Of a stretch of 64,000 nt of DNA, positions 25,471 through 34,774 are shown in pieces. Under the pieces are notes generated by a model, which saw only the letters and a list, made by a program, of their open reading frames with translations, ran no database searches and had not been told where the DNA came from. Position 1 is the first letter of the stretch. Every line of letters begins with the position of its first letter. Origin of the DNA: Vibrio tetraodonis (GTDB taxonomy: Bacteria; Pseudomonadota; Gammaproteobacteria; Enterobacterales; Vibrionaceae); contig NZ_QLYY01000009.1 of NCBI RefSeq assembly GCF_003350295.1, positions 35,924 through 99,923 on the forward strand. The letters run 5' to 3'. Both the position numbers and the translations under genes were made by a program.

Positions 25471-26931
25471 CTAATAAGGACGCTGATAAGCGGTTTTCAC
25501 AACAGTGTAGAACTCCTTAGCATATTGACCTTGCTCACGAGGTCCAAAGCTGGACTCTTTACGTCCTCCAAATGGCACGTGGTAGTCTGTTCCGGCAGTA
25601 GGTAGGTTAACCATCACACATCCAGTTTGAGATTGCTGTTTGAAAATGGTGCTAGTTTTAAGGCTTTGAGTAATAATGCCTCCGGTTAAACCAAAGCGAG
25701 TATCGTTGGTCACTTGAATAGCTTCGTCGAGGTCCTTCACGCGTATAACACTTGCCAAAGGAGCGAAGATTTCTTCTTGGTTGATATCCCAATGACTCTG
25801 AGTGTTTATGAAAAGAGTTGGTGCCATATAGTAGCCCTGATGTTTTAGTGCGAGTCGTTCCCCACCAAATGCAAGCTCAGCCCCGGTTTGACGAGCCTTC
25901 TCAACCCAATCTAAGTTAGCCTCTAACTGGACACCATCCACGACAGGGCCCATAAAAATACCCTTTTCCAACGCATGCCCAACTTTTATCTCACTCATCC
26001 TCTTTATCAAGGCTTCAACATAGGCATCATGAATATTATCCATCACAACAAGTCTTGAAGACGCAGTACATTTCTGACCTGTTCCTGAAAAAGCACCTGC
26101 AATCGTCGCTTCAATCGCAATTTGAAGATCGGCATCATCGGCGATGACTAGCGCATTTTTACTGCCCATTTCCAGCTGACATCGAACAAAATTAGGCGCA
26201 GTTGCAGCCGCCACTTTACGCCCAGTTTCGACCGATCCTGTAAAACTAATACCAGCAACATCAGGCGAATGAATCAAAGTGTTACCGACAACGGAGCCAG
26301 AACCTAGAACTAAATTAAATGTACCTGCTGGTAGGCCCTGGCGGTGAATGATCTCGGTTAATGCGACCGCACTTGCCGGAGTGAGATTAGCTGGTTTCCA
26401 AACCACACTATTACCAAAAGCCAAAGCAGGCGCAATTTTCCATGCAGCGGTAGCGGTTGGAAAATTCCAAGGAGAGATAATACCAACCACACCGATAGCT
26501 TCACGTGTCACTTCCACAGAAACGCCCGGACGAACCGAATCTGCGGTATCACCTATTTGGCGTAACACTTCGGCAGCAAAGTATTGAAAGAATTGTCCTG
26601 CCCGATATATCTCACCGCGCCCTTCGGCAAAAGGCTTACCTTCCTCTCTAGAAAGTAACTGACCCAATTCATCACAACGGGCAATCAACTCATTACCAAT
26701 CGCTTGTAAAACAGATTGTTTGTGTTCGATCGATGTTCTTTCCCATAAAGGCTGGGCTTGCTTGGCAGCTTGAATTGCTTGCTCGACTTGATCTTTACTT
26801 GCTTGAGCAAAGTCGCCCAAAGTGTCACTGATGTCGGAAGGGTTAATATTAGAAACGGTATCTATACCTGATTGCCACTCTCCTTGAATAAAAAGTGACT
26901 GCTCTGGTTTTATCTTGTCAAATAAACACAT
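25471..26931 (-). CDS. Aldehyde dehydrogenase, 2-oxoglutarate semialdehyde type
   Basis: 486 residues of the NAD(P)-dependent ALDH fold. Catalytic Asn156 (SPWNFPTA), Glu254 (QLEMGSKN) and Cys288 (GTGQKCTASSR) are all present. The C-terminal block FGGRKESSFGPREQGQYAKEF is typical of the 2-oxoglutarate-semialdehyde (2,5-dioxopentanoate) dehydrogenases used in sugar acid and hydroxyproline breakdown, which make 2-oxoglutarate. I rate the exact substrate at about 0.6. It lies between RidA and the dipeptidase in the operon. ATG at 26931 with GGAAG upstream. Confidence 0.9.
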   Translation of the reverse strand: MCLFDKIKPEQSLFIQGEWQSGIDTVSNINPSDISDTLGDFAQASKDQVEQAIQAAKQAQPLWERTSIEHKQSVLQAIGNELIARCDELGQLLSREEGKPFAEGRGEIYRAGQFFQYFAAEVLRQIGDTADSVRPGVSVEVTREAIGVVGIISPWNFPTATAAWKIAPALAFGNSVVWKPANLTPASAVALTEIIHRQGLPAGTFNLVLGSGSVVGNTLIHSPDVAGISFTGSVETGRKVAAATAPNFVRCQLEMGSKNALVIADDADLQIAIEATIAGAFSGTGQKCTASSRLVVMDNIHDAYVEALIKRMSEIKVGHALEKGIFMGPVVDGVQLEANLDWVEKARQTGAELAFGGERLALKHQGYYMAPTLFINTQSHWDINQEEIFAPLASVIRVKDLDEAIQVTNDTRFGLTGGIITQSLKTSTIFKQQSQTGCVMVNLPTAGTDYHVPFGGRKESSFGPREQGQYAKEFYTVVKTAYQRPY

Positions 26932-26988
26932 AGGAACTTCCTTAATTGGCTTGATAACTTCTAGACTGGCTCACTTGCCGCTTTGGGA

Positions 26989-27387
26989 TTAATAGTTGTC
27001 GGTCACGGATGCATAGACAACAAACTCAACCAGCATTTCTTCTCGGGCTAGACCTGCGACAACAATTGCTGCTCGATTCGGATAAGGTGACACAAAATAC
27101 TCGGCATAGAGCCGATTGACGGACTCTAGATATTGATGGTCTGTCACATAAATCATGACTTGGCACACTGAATCCAACGACTCGCCAGCACATTCAAGGG
27201 TGTGAATAAGATTGCTAAATACTTGGCGAGTTTGTGCCTCTATTCCACCCGTAACCACATCACCATTAGCATCAATCGGAATCTGTGCCGTATATAAGGT
27301 GCCATTCCCCACAACAGCCCATTCAAGAGGAGCCTTTGATGCATATAACTCTGTTTTAATCGGATATTTTTTATTTCTTGTATTCAC
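26989..27387 (-). CDS. RidA-family enamine/imine deaminase
   Basis: 132 residues, one RidA domain (YjgF/YER057c/UK114). Visible family features are the LYTAQIPIDANGDVV strand-turn, QTRQVFSNLIHTLECAG, VMIYVTD and the end FVSPYPNRAAIVVAGLAREEMLVEFVVYA; the conserved Arg and Glu of this last block are kept. Such proteins hydrolyse reactive enamine or imine intermediates of amino-acid breakdown. Start is GTG at 27387. It is the first gene of the six-gene operon and is divergent from a LysR gene, which suggests the pathway makes an imine. Confidence 0.9.
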   Translation of the reverse strand: MNTRNKKYPIKTELYASKAPLEWAVVGNGTLYTAQIPIDANGDVVTGGIEAQTRQVFSNLIHTLECAGESLDSVCQVMIYVTDHQYLESVNRLYAEYFVSPYPNRAAIVVAGLAREEMLVEFVVYASVTDNY

Positions 27388-27476
27388 TGGCTTTTAACCT
27401 TTGTTACATCTTTGTGTCTAAAAGTTAAATCCTGCACTTTGACATGCGATAAATCCAACGGTAAATTTTATTCATT

Positions 27477-27495
27477 TGATAAATAAACTTTATCA
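27477..27495. promoter_or_regulatory. LysR-type operator candidate
   Basis: TGATAAA (27477-27483) and TTTATCA (27489-27495) form a 7-bp inverted repeat with a 5-base gap that contains a T-N11-A motif (T27480, A27492), the standard LysR box. It lies between the ridA-type gene and the divergent LysR gene. A further GATAAAT half-site occurs near 27448. Confidence 0.55.
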
Positions 27496-27540
27496 CTTTT
27501 GTGTGAAGCTACTAGCTAGAATGGGTTGGGAAGAAAATCA

Positions 27541-28431
27541 GTGAGTATCAAACTGCAACAATTACGACATTTTGTGATGGTCGTCGAGGAAGGGGGCTTT
27601 CGCGCCGCATCTCATCGAGCAAATCGCTCTCAAGCAGCACTATCAACATCGATAAAAGAACTGGAGAAAATCTTGGGGCAATCGCTATTTGAAGCAGGCA
27701 ACAAATGCGAGTTAACGCCCTTCGGTGAACTATGTCTACCCAAGGTAGCAAGGTTTCTTAATATATATGCTGCGCTCGATAGCGACCTGCGAGCTATCGC
27801 AAGTGGCCAACAAGGAAAAGTACGTATTGCTAGCGTACCTTCTGTTGCCGCAAAACTTATCCCGACTATTTTAGGTGTATTCAATAAAACCTACCCCAAT
27901 GTCGAAGTGAGTTTAATTGATGATAATGTAGCAGGTGTGGAAGCTAGGCTTCTATCTGGAGAAGTTGACTTAGCCTTGGGCAATCCTTCGGCACTTAACC
28001 AAGATGCGATCAGCTTGACCCCATTACTGTCTGATCCAATCGGTGTGGTATGTCTAAAAGACAACCCTATTGCCATCGATCGTCAGGAAATAGATTGGCA
28101 ATCTATACAAAACGAGCCTTTTATACGCAACGGCACTTGCAGCCTGCTTGAATCAACGCCAGCTCGAGTATTAAGTCAAAAAGCATTGTATTCGGTGGAA
28201 AATATTACTTCTCTGTATTCGGTTCTAGAGCTCGGAATTGGTATTACAACCTTGCCCAAACTTGCCTTCCCACTAAAGACATCATCTCTAACTTGGTTGC
28301 CATTATCAGACCCAAAAATAGAGAGGCAAATAGGCGTTTTCACACTTAAAAACCGAACGCTTTCACCTCAGGCTAAGATATTCCATCAGCTCTGTGTAGA
28401 CCACTTGGCTGAGGAGACTCTGGTTTTATGA
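27541..28431 (+). CDS. LysR-family regulator of the BCCT/ALDH operon
   Basis: 296 residues from GTG at 27541 (SIKLQQLRHFVMVVEEGG), which has GGAAG eight bases upstream; an in-frame TTG at 27526 would add five residues. The HTH (residues 1-60) has FRAASHRANRSQAALSTSIKELEKILG. The effector domain (90-290) is typical, with RIASVPSVAAKLIP and ITTLPKLAFPL. It is divergent from ridA and the operon, with a T-N11-A palindrome between them, so it is very likely the pathway activator. Convergent with the aldolase gene. Confidence 0.9.
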   Translation: MSIKLQQLRHFVMVVEEGGFRAASHRANRSQAALSTSIKELEKILGQSLFEAGNKCELTPFGELCLPKVARFLNIYAALDSDLRAIASGQQGKVRIASVPSVAAKLIPTILGVFNKTYPNVEVSLIDDNVAGVEARLLSGEVDLALGNPSALNQDAISLTPLLSDPIGVVCLKDNPIAIDRQEIDWQSIQNEPFIRNGTCSLLESTPARVLSQKALYSVENITSLYSVLELGIGITTLPKLAFPLKTSSLTWLPLSDPKIERQIGVFTLKNRTLSPQAKIFHQLCVDHLAEETLVL

Positions 28432-28461
28432 CAATTTAAACACGATTTAGCGTTATTTAAT

Positions 28462-29085
28462 TTAGGTAAGTTTTAAGCAAGCTTGTCTTACAAGTTCTCC
28501 TATTTCCTGCCAACATCCTTGATCAATAAGCTTGGATGGAACCATCCATGTCCCACCACAGGCCAGCACAGAATCGATAGAAAGGTAATCATTTATATTA
28601 TCGATACTTATTCCACCTGTGGGCACAAACTTAACAGGGTAAACCGCTGACAGAGCTTTGAGCATAGCGGTGCCACCAGAGGGTTCGGCTGGAAAAAACT
28701 TCAAGGTTTTCAAACCAAAATCCATTGCCTGCTCGACTAAGCTAGGATTATTGATTCCGGGGATAATAGTGACATTGTTATCCAAACAGTACAGCACTGT
28801 TTTAGGGTTAAAACCAGGACTGACAATAAAATCAGCGCCCGCCTCAATCGCGTCATCCACTTGCTTTATCGTCAACACAGTGCCAGCTCCAATCAACATA
28901 TCCGGATAGACAGCTCGAAGCTGTTGTATCGCTTGTGTGGCAAAATCGGTACGAAACGTGATCTCTGCACATGGCAGATCATTTTCAATAAGTGTGCGCC
29001 CCAAAGGAACAACATCATTGAGATCATTTATGGCAATAACAGGGATGACTTTCAGTTTGGCTAACTGCTGATCTATGGACGTCAT
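28462..29085 (-). CDS. eda: KDPG/KHG aldolase family
   Basis: 207 residues of the class I 2-keto-3-deoxy-6-phosphogluconate / 4-hydroxy-2-oxoglutarate aldolase family. Key blocks are KVIPVIAIND, AEITFRTD with the general-base Glu, GAGTVL, FIVSPGFNP, IIPGINNPS, LKFFPAEPSGG with the Schiff-base Lys, and PTGGIS. ATG at 29085; an in-frame TTG at 29091 is less likely. Ordinary Entner-Doudoroff eda genes sit with edd; here it is next to a LysR and the betaine-type operon, so the KHG-aldolase activity (giving pyruvate and glyoxylate) could be the relevant one. The gene symbol refers to the family. Confidence 0.85.
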   Translation of the reverse strand: MTSIDQQLAKLKVIPVIAINDLNDVVPLGRTLIENDLPCAEITFRTDFATQAIQQLRAVYPDMLIGAGTVLTIKQVDDAIEAGADFIVSPGFNPKTVLYCLDNNVTIIPGINNPSLVEQAMDFGLKTLKFFPAEPSGGTAMLKALSAVYPVKFVPTGGISIDNINDYLSIDSVLACGGTWMVPSKLIDQGCWQEIGELVRQACLKLT

Positions 29086-29239
29086 TAACAAGTTCTCAGG
29101 GTAATTGACATGGTTAACTTATAATGTGCCTTTAAAATATTTTGAATTCAAACCTAATTGCTCATATCAGTGTCAATCCAACAGTTAGGAGGTCAGATTA
29201 GGTGCAGACCCAGAGTCAAGGTACTGAAAAAGTCTAAGG

Positions 29240-29782
29240 TTAAAATCTAAAATTTATCCCCGTAAATACTGCATCTGAATCAAAGTTATCTGCCAAAACA
29301 AACTTACGGTATTCCAAGTTTAGCCCCACACGACTAAAAAGTATTAAGTCCCCACCAATACCATAATATGGATTAACGCCAGTATGAGAATCAGTACGTT
29401 GTATACCACCTGTAGGCGTATAGGTTTTTTTAACCTCAGAGTAGTTTACCCCACCAACAGCGTAAAAGTTTAAGAATGAAACAGGGGATATACCTGATTT
29501 TATTCCAGCGAAACCTGTAGAATAGCTAACTTCTTGCGTCGTGCTGCCAAAAAGGGAAGTTATGACATTGCTTGTCATGCCTTCAACACCAGCATAACCA
29601 AATTCAGCGGCAAAATTAGGATGAAACTGGTAAGCGTAGTCTATTTTTACCGCAAAACCTGAATCAGCCCAGTTATCAGCGCCCTCAGTATCACCGTAAC
29701 CCACAGCTAAGCCTATCTGATGGTTAGACGCACAGACAGTAGAGGATAACAATAAAGGTAATAAGTGGAGTATCTTTTTCAT
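29240..29782 (-). CDS. Small outer-membrane beta-barrel protein
   Basis: 180 residues. A signal peptide (MKKILHLLPLLLSSTVCAS, cleavage near 19) precedes an eight-stranded-barrel pattern of alternating hydrophobic and aromatic residues (IGLAVGYGD, AVKIDYAYQF, FAAEFGYAG, TGFAGIKSG, FYAVGGVNYSEV, GIGGDLILFSRVGLNLEYRKF), ending in a C-terminal Phe (GINFRF), the usual outer-membrane insertion signal. It matches the opacity/OmpA-like porin superfamily in size and layout. Function unknown. Confidence 0.82.
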   Translation of the reverse strand: MKKILHLLPLLLSSTVCASNHQIGLAVGYGDTEGADNWADSGFAVKIDYAYQFHPNFAAEFGYAGVEGMTSNVITSLFGSTTQEVSYSTGFAGIKSGISPVSFLNFYAVGGVNYSEVKKTYTPTGGIQRTDSHTGVNPYYGIGGDLILFSRVGLNLEYRKFVLADNFDSDAVFTGINFRF

Positions 29783-30156
29783 ATTAACTCTCTCATAAAA
29801 TTTGTTTATTAAATCAATCTATATCATTCCACTCACAATTGGTATGGTCGCTTTGTCGCAGTTTGTTCAGCATGAGCACTTCATTTACAGCGCAGTTAAA
29901 AAACTATGATAAAAAGAAAGTAAATTATTTGACCATAAATATTACATTCCTTTGGGAAAAACACATTGTTCTTAGATTCACTAATCAAACAGCTTAAACA
30001 CTATAATAGACTGATATAAAAGAATTTAAAGAGCAGTTAGCGAGTTAGCCGTAGTAGACTTTAGTCAAGTTCTTGAGTGACACTGTGGTGTTGTATTCAT
30101 TTCAACTTTAGACTGTCAAAAACTAAAGCCCTACATGCTGGAAGTTAAAGAAAATT
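29783..30156. other. Gene-free stretch before dld
   Basis: No credible gene found. AT-rich, presumably holding the divergent promoters of the beta-barrel gene and dld. Confidence 0.5.
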
Positions 30157-31860
30157 ATGGACAAACAAGCAATAATTCAGACATTTGTAGATATTGTTGG
30201 TGAACAACACGTATTAACAGGTGATAAAAAAACAGATTACTATCGTTCTGGCTTTCGTTCTGGGAAAGGAAAAGCGCTTGCAATACTCTTTCCTGGTTCA
30301 CTGGTCGAGCAGTGGCGCGTACTACAAGCGGCCGTCAAAGCCAATTGCATCATCATCATGCAAGCGGCAAAAACTGGGCTCACAGAAGGATCTACCCCTA
30401 GTGGTGAAGATTATGATCGTGAGGTCGTTGTGATCAACATCATGCGCATCAATACCTTGCATGTTATCGATGACGGCAAACAAGTTGTTAGCCTACCTGG
30501 GGTTAGTCTCCACCAATTAGAAAAAACACTCAAAAAGGTCAATCGTGCCCCACACTCCGTTATTGGTTCTTCATCCATTGGCGCGACGGTTGTCGGCGGA
30601 ATAGCCAACAACTCAGGTGGTGCATTGGTTAAACGCGGTCCAGCCTACACGGAGCTCGCGCTATTTGGACAGGTTAATAAAGAAGGCGAATTAGAGCTGG
30701 TTAACCACCTTGGAATAGAAGGACTTGGTGAAACACCTGAAGATATTCTTACCAATATAGAACACGGAAACTTCACACAAGAGAATATCAAACACACAGA
30801 TGCCATGGCGTCTGATAAGGAATATGAACGGAGAGTGCGCGATATAGACTCAGATATTCCTTCTCGATTTAATGCAGATTCGAGGCGACTATTTGAGACC
30901 AGTGGCTGCGCAGGCAAATTAGCTGTCTTTGCAGTGAGAGTTGATACCAACCCAATACCAAATAAAGAGCAAGTGTTTTATATTGGCTGTAATGATCCCG
31001 CCATGCTAAGCAAACTTAGACGAGATATGTTAAGCAAGTTCAAGCACCTTCCCGAAATGGGCGAATACATGCACCGAGAGATATTTAACCTTGCTGAACA
31101 TTATGGTAAAGATGTTTTTCTTTCTATACATCATTTAGGCACTGAAAGGCTGCCCAAGTTCTTCGCGCTTAAAGCTCAGGTAGAAGCTTTACTCAAACGT
31201 TTTCCCTTTGTTTCCCACAATCTACCAGATATGTTTATGTATTGGATGAGTAAGCTATTCCCACAACACTTGCCACAACGCATGTTAGAGTTTAGGGACA
31301 AATATGAGCACCATTTGATTCTTAAGATGAGTGATGGTGGTATTGAAGAAGCGCGAACCTATCTAGAAGAGGAATGGTCAGAGCAACAAGACTGTGGCTT
31401 TTTCATCTGTAGCCAAGACGAAAGTAAGAAAGCCCTACTCCATCGTTTTGCTGCCGCAGGGGCAGCAATCCGGTATGAAACTGTACATTCGAATGAGGTA
31501 GAAGATATATTGGCACTTGATGTCGCACTGCGTCGCAATGATCTTGATTGGGTAGAACAACTACCAAAAGAGATCACAAAAGACCTGGTGGTGGCTCTCT
31601 ACTATGGTCACTTTATGTGCCATGTATTTCATCAGGATTATATCTTTAAAAAAGGCGCTGACACGAAAAAGATCAAACACAAGATGCTCGAGCTCCTTAC
31701 TCAGAAAGGTGCCAAATACCCTGCGGAGCATAACGTGGGACATCTCTATGAGGCGGAACAGCAACTACAAGCTTTCTACCATTTGTTAGACCCAACCAAT
31801 ACCTTTAATCCGGGCATTGGGAAATTGAGCAAATATAAGCGCAATTGCAATTGCTGCTAA
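30157..31860 (+). CDS. dld: Quinone-dependent D-lactate dehydrogenase
   Basis: 567 residues, close to E. coli Dld. Peripheral membrane flavoprotein that oxidises D-lactate to pyruvate and passes electrons to quinone. The FAD (PCMH) domain has LAILFPGSLVEQWR, AAKTGLTEGSTPSG, PHSVIGSSSIGATVVGGIANNSGGAL (FAD loop) and GPAYTELALFG; the C-terminal substrate and membrane domains include AEHNVGHLYEAEQQLQAFY and the end NTFNPGIGKLSKY. A GGAAG site lies a dozen bases ahead of the ATG. Convergent with the following LysR gene, two bases apart. Confidence 0.95.
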   Translation: MDKQAIIQTFVDIVGEQHVLTGDKKTDYYRSGFRSGKGKALAILFPGSLVEQWRVLQAAVKANCIIIMQAAKTGLTEGSTPSGEDYDREVVVINIMRINTLHVIDDGKQVVSLPGVSLHQLEKTLKKVNRAPHSVIGSSSIGATVVGGIANNSGGALVKRGPAYTELALFGQVNKEGELELVNHLGIEGLGETPEDILTNIEHGNFTQENIKHTDAMASDKEYERRVRDIDSDIPSRFNADSRRLFETSGCAGKLAVFAVRVDTNPIPNKEQVFYIGCNDPAMLSKLRRDMLSKFKHLPEMGEYMHREIFNLAEHYGKDVFLSIHHLGTERLPKFFALKAQVEALLKRFPFVSHNLPDMFMYWMSKLFPQHLPQRMLEFRDKYEHHLILKMSDGGIEEARTYLEEEWSEQQDCGFFICSQDESKKALLHRFAAAGAAIRYETVHSNEVEDILALDVALRRNDLDWVEQLPKEITKDLVVALYYGHFMCHVFHQDYIFKKGADTKKIKHKMLELLTQKGAKYPAEHNVGHLYEAEQQLQAFYHLLDPTNTFNPGIGKLSKYKRNCNCC

Positions 31861-31862
31861 AG

Positions 31863-32819
31863 TTAACCCCAGCTTACTTGCCGGCTGTCCCAGCCAAAAC
31901 TTTCACACATAGCTTTGAGCTGACCCAACTCGTTTTGGGTTTGCTCAACGAGCCAATGGTGTATCTCATCGATAATCGGACTTTGATTAGGTTGATAACA
32001 TAAGTATTGCCATTGACTATGTTGTAAAACCATATCGTTTGGACATTTGAGAAACTCACGATTAAGTTCTGGTAACACCAACAATAAGTCAGTGACCGTT
32101 ACCCCTTGACCCGCGATACACGCACTGAGTGCTAAGTCTAAGCTATAAAAAACCGTATCTCTACCTTCCTTTATTCCTTGAAGGTTGGCCTGAGTCAACC
32201 AATGTTTCCAGTCTTGATGGTCGAGCGTAGCATGCAAATGTGGCAAGGTGAGTACATCTTGGAGCGGTACATTTTGCTCTGATAGCGAATTGGCGTATAC
32301 GGGTGCCATATACTCCTCTCGCAAAAACGTAACGCCTTTCTTACCTATATATTTATCGCTTTTACATGTGTTTACTATCCATAAATCACAATCTCCTGAA
32401 TCCAAATCAGGATCTTCTTCAATAGCGGGAATGATGACAATTTCGTGTTCTGGGTACTTTTCATTGAGGCTAACCACTTTAGGCAGCAAAACTCGAGTCG
32501 CATAACTTAGCGCACTTTTTATCACAATCCTTTGTTTGTACGCTTTAGACCAGTCTCCAATTAAGGAGTCCAATGCACGATAGTTATTATTGAGCCTTTG
32601 ATATAACTCATTCCCCCTGTCAGTTAGGGCAATCGACCTGTGTTTACGTACAACAAGCAAAACATTTAACTCATCTTCAAGCTGCTTTATTTGTCGACTA
32701 ATGGCACTTTGGGTGACATTTAACTCATCGGCAGCTTTGGTAAAGCTCATCAAACGCGCTACGGATTCAAATACTTTCAATCCATTATGCGAATATGGAA
32801 GAAATTGATAAGTGGACAT
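31863..32819 (-). CDS. LysR-family regulator, GcvA-like, divergent from MATE gene
   Basis: 318 residues from the ATG at 32819 (MSTYQFLPYSHNGLKVFESVARLMS); the frame is open to 32891 but the extra residues do not look like a LysR start. HTH near residues 15-60 (FTKAADELNVTQSAISRQIKQLEDEL) and a GcvA-type effector domain follow. It is divergent from the MATE pump gene, about 100 bases between starts, so it is probably that gene's regulator; its 3' end abuts dld. Confidence 0.9.
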   Translation of the reverse strand: MSTYQFLPYSHNGLKVFESVARLMSFTKAADELNVTQSAISRQIKQLEDELNVLLVVRKHRSIALTDRGNELYQRLNNNYRALDSLIGDWSKAYKQRIVIKSALSYATRVLLPKVVSLNEKYPEHEIVIIPAIEEDPDLDSGDCDLWIVNTCKSDKYIGKKGVTFLREEYMAPVYANSLSEQNVPLQDVLTLPHLHATLDHQDWKHWLTQANLQGIKEGRDTVFYSLDLALSACIAGQGVTVTDLLLVLPELNREFLKCPNDMVLQHSQWQYLCYQPNQSPIIDEIHHWLVEQTQNELGQLKAMCESFGWDSRQVSWG

Positions 32820-32922
32820 CGGCTTCTCACATGATCTCAGCTCATGTAAGCATGACATAAATATCATTTGAACGCTACACAGTAAAAGCATACCTTATGC
32901 CCATTCAGACACGAGGCATATA

Positions 32923-34272
32923 ATGAAAAAAATTCTCTCATTGGCATTCCCGCTCATCATTTCACAACTCATTACCATGGCATTGGTTTTAACTGATGTT
33001 TGGATGATGTCACAACTCAGTGTTTCGGCTCTAGCAGCTGGAGGGCTTGGTGCCTCTGTCTATAGCTTTATCTTTATTATCGCAAGCAGCTGTGTAGGCT
33101 GTGTTGCAAACCTGATTGCCATCGCTTACGGCCAAAGAATCGCGAGACCGGATTTCGGTAATCAGCAAATTCGCTTTGCCGTCAAAGGAGCCGTATTACT
33201 GTCTATTATTTTGACCCTAGCACTAACGCTAAGCTTCAGGTACGTTCCTGACTTGCTCCTCATCGCCAATCAACCTGAGCAGTTAATTGACCCTGCGATG
33301 AGCTACTTGGACACACTAAAATGGGCGATGCTACCCTCACTCATTTTACTTGTACTTCGTGGTTTAACCAGCGCTCTCGGTAGCACTCGGTCTATCATGG
33401 TAATGTCATTTTTAACTGTTGTGCTCAATGTTCCATTAAGTTACCTACTTGCATTTACCTTGGGATTTGGTTTGGCTGGCTTGGGAGCAGGGACTGCGCT
33501 AGCTTCCCTAGTCGTAATGCTGGGTTATGGTTATTGGGTTTTCAAACGTGCGGAATATCAAGCATTCTCACCTTGGAAGAATTTAGACGAATATTCTCTA
33601 TCTCTGCTCAAACCGTTATTATCTCTTGGTATACCAATTATGATTGCGGCTTTACTTGAGCATGGATTGATCTATGGTGGCACCTTAATGGCAGGAGCGA
33701 TTAGTGTAGCAGCACTCGCACTACACCAAATCCTTATTCAATGTCTGAGTTTTACTTGGAATATCAACTTCGGCTTGTCTCAAGCTGCAGCCATCCTTGT
33801 TGGGCAAGATTATGGTTCAGACAACTTTACGGGTATAAAGCGCACGGTCAAACGCAGCTTTATCATCACCACAGGTCTAAGTACGATACTTGCTGCACTC
33901 TTTATCTGTTACCCGCAAGCTATCTGCGCAATGTTTAACTTAGATGCTGAGCTATCCACCTTATTGATTGGGGTGATATGGGTTGTCGCTTTATCCTTTA
34001 TTGTTGATGCATGGCAGTTGCTGGCTATTAACCTACTTCGAGGGATGAAAATTGTCTTAGCGCCGACTTTCGTCACAGCCATTGGTTATTGGTTATTCGG
34101 CCTGCCCTCAGCTTGGCTATTACTCAGAGAGTACGGTTTAGCCGGCGTCTGGGGGGGGATCGGTATTGGTCTCGGCGTTTCTGGTATACTCTTGCTTGCA
34201 CAGCTTGTATCTGTGATACAAAAGCATAGCACTCCAAAAGCAAACAAAAATAAACCAAGCTATGCGTCATAA
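32923..34272 (+). CDS. MATE-family multidrug/sodium antiporter (NorM-like)
   Basis: 449 residues with 12 membrane helices in two six-helix halves. N-terminal half starts LSLAFPLIISQLITMALVLTDVWMMSQLS, the MATE pattern; the second half begins at LLSLGIPIMIAALLEHGLIYGG. Exports cationic drugs in exchange for sodium or protons across the inner membrane. Within the NorM-type the ligand is undefined. ATG at 32923 follows GAGG. Followed after 21 bases by a small gene that may be co-transcribed. Confidence 0.93.
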   Translation: MKKILSLAFPLIISQLITMALVLTDVWMMSQLSVSALAAGGLGASVYSFIFIIASSCVGCVANLIAIAYGQRIARPDFGNQQIRFAVKGAVLLSIILTLALTLSFRYVPDLLLIANQPEQLIDPAMSYLDTLKWAMLPSLILLVLRGLTSALGSTRSIMVMSFLTVVLNVPLSYLLAFTLGFGLAGLGAGTALASLVVMLGYGYWVFKRAEYQAFSPWKNLDEYSLSLLKPLLSLGIPIMIAALLEHGLIYGGTLMAGAISVAALALHQILIQCLSFTWNINFGLSQAAAILVGQDYGSDNFTGIKRTVKRSFIITTGLSTILAALFICYPQAICAMFNLDAELSTLLIGVIWVVALSFIVDAWQLLAINLLRGMKIVLAPTFVTAIGYWLFGLPSAWLLLREYGLAGVWGGIGIGLGVSGILLLAQLVSVIQKHSTPKANKNKPSYAS

Positions 34273-34293
34273 GCGCAGAAGAATAAAGCAGCC

Positions 34294-34746
34294 ATGACTG
34301 ATCTCGATATCGAATTTGAACACATTTATATAGAAGCGCAAGCTGAGCGCTGGCAATGTATAGAACGCTTTCTTTTCAGCTACTTTTGCTTTCGAGAAAA
34401 CTACCTAACTCGTAAAAACAAACCTGATTGGGAAAGCGCACGCTTGATGAGCGCGCGCTCTGCCAAGGTCACTGCTATCGAAAACGCCATATTAGAACCC
34501 GTAGTACCTCACCAAACTATCATCGGAGAAATAAAGCGATATTGGCGCGACGGTCGACTGACGAGGCAATCCCTACAGCGAATTCTTAACCAGCTATTGG
34601 ACTACGCTGTCATTACTCACAAGGAAAAAGCCGCGCTTAGCAAAGCTAGGCTTGGAGATTCGATGCCTGCAGATTGGTACAAAAGCCCGGAAAAACCAGT
34701 TTATCAAAGGCTTGAGTTAGTAAAAATTAAGCTTATCAACAGATAA
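34294..34746 (+). CDS. Unrecognised 150-residue protein downstream of MATE gene
   Basis: Soluble, helical, rich in Arg, Lys and Trp. Blocks that stand out are ERWQCIERFLFSYFCFRENYLTRK near the start, VVPHQTIIGEIKRYWRDGRLTRQSL in the middle and GDSMPADWYKSPEKPVYQR near the end. No family is recognised, and there is no signal peptide. It lies 21 bases after the MATE gene on the same strand, so it is likely co-transcribed; whether it relates to efflux is unknown. Confidence 0.75.
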   Translation: MTDLDIEFEHIYIEAQAERWQCIERFLFSYFCFRENYLTRKNKPDWESARLMSARSAKVTAIENAILEPVVPHQTIIGEIKRYWRDGRLTRQSLQRILNQLLDYAVITHKEKAALSKARLGDSMPADWYKSPEKPVYQRLELVKIKLINR

Positions 34747-34774
34747 AACTCAGCAGCCAACCAGAGTGTTAGGA

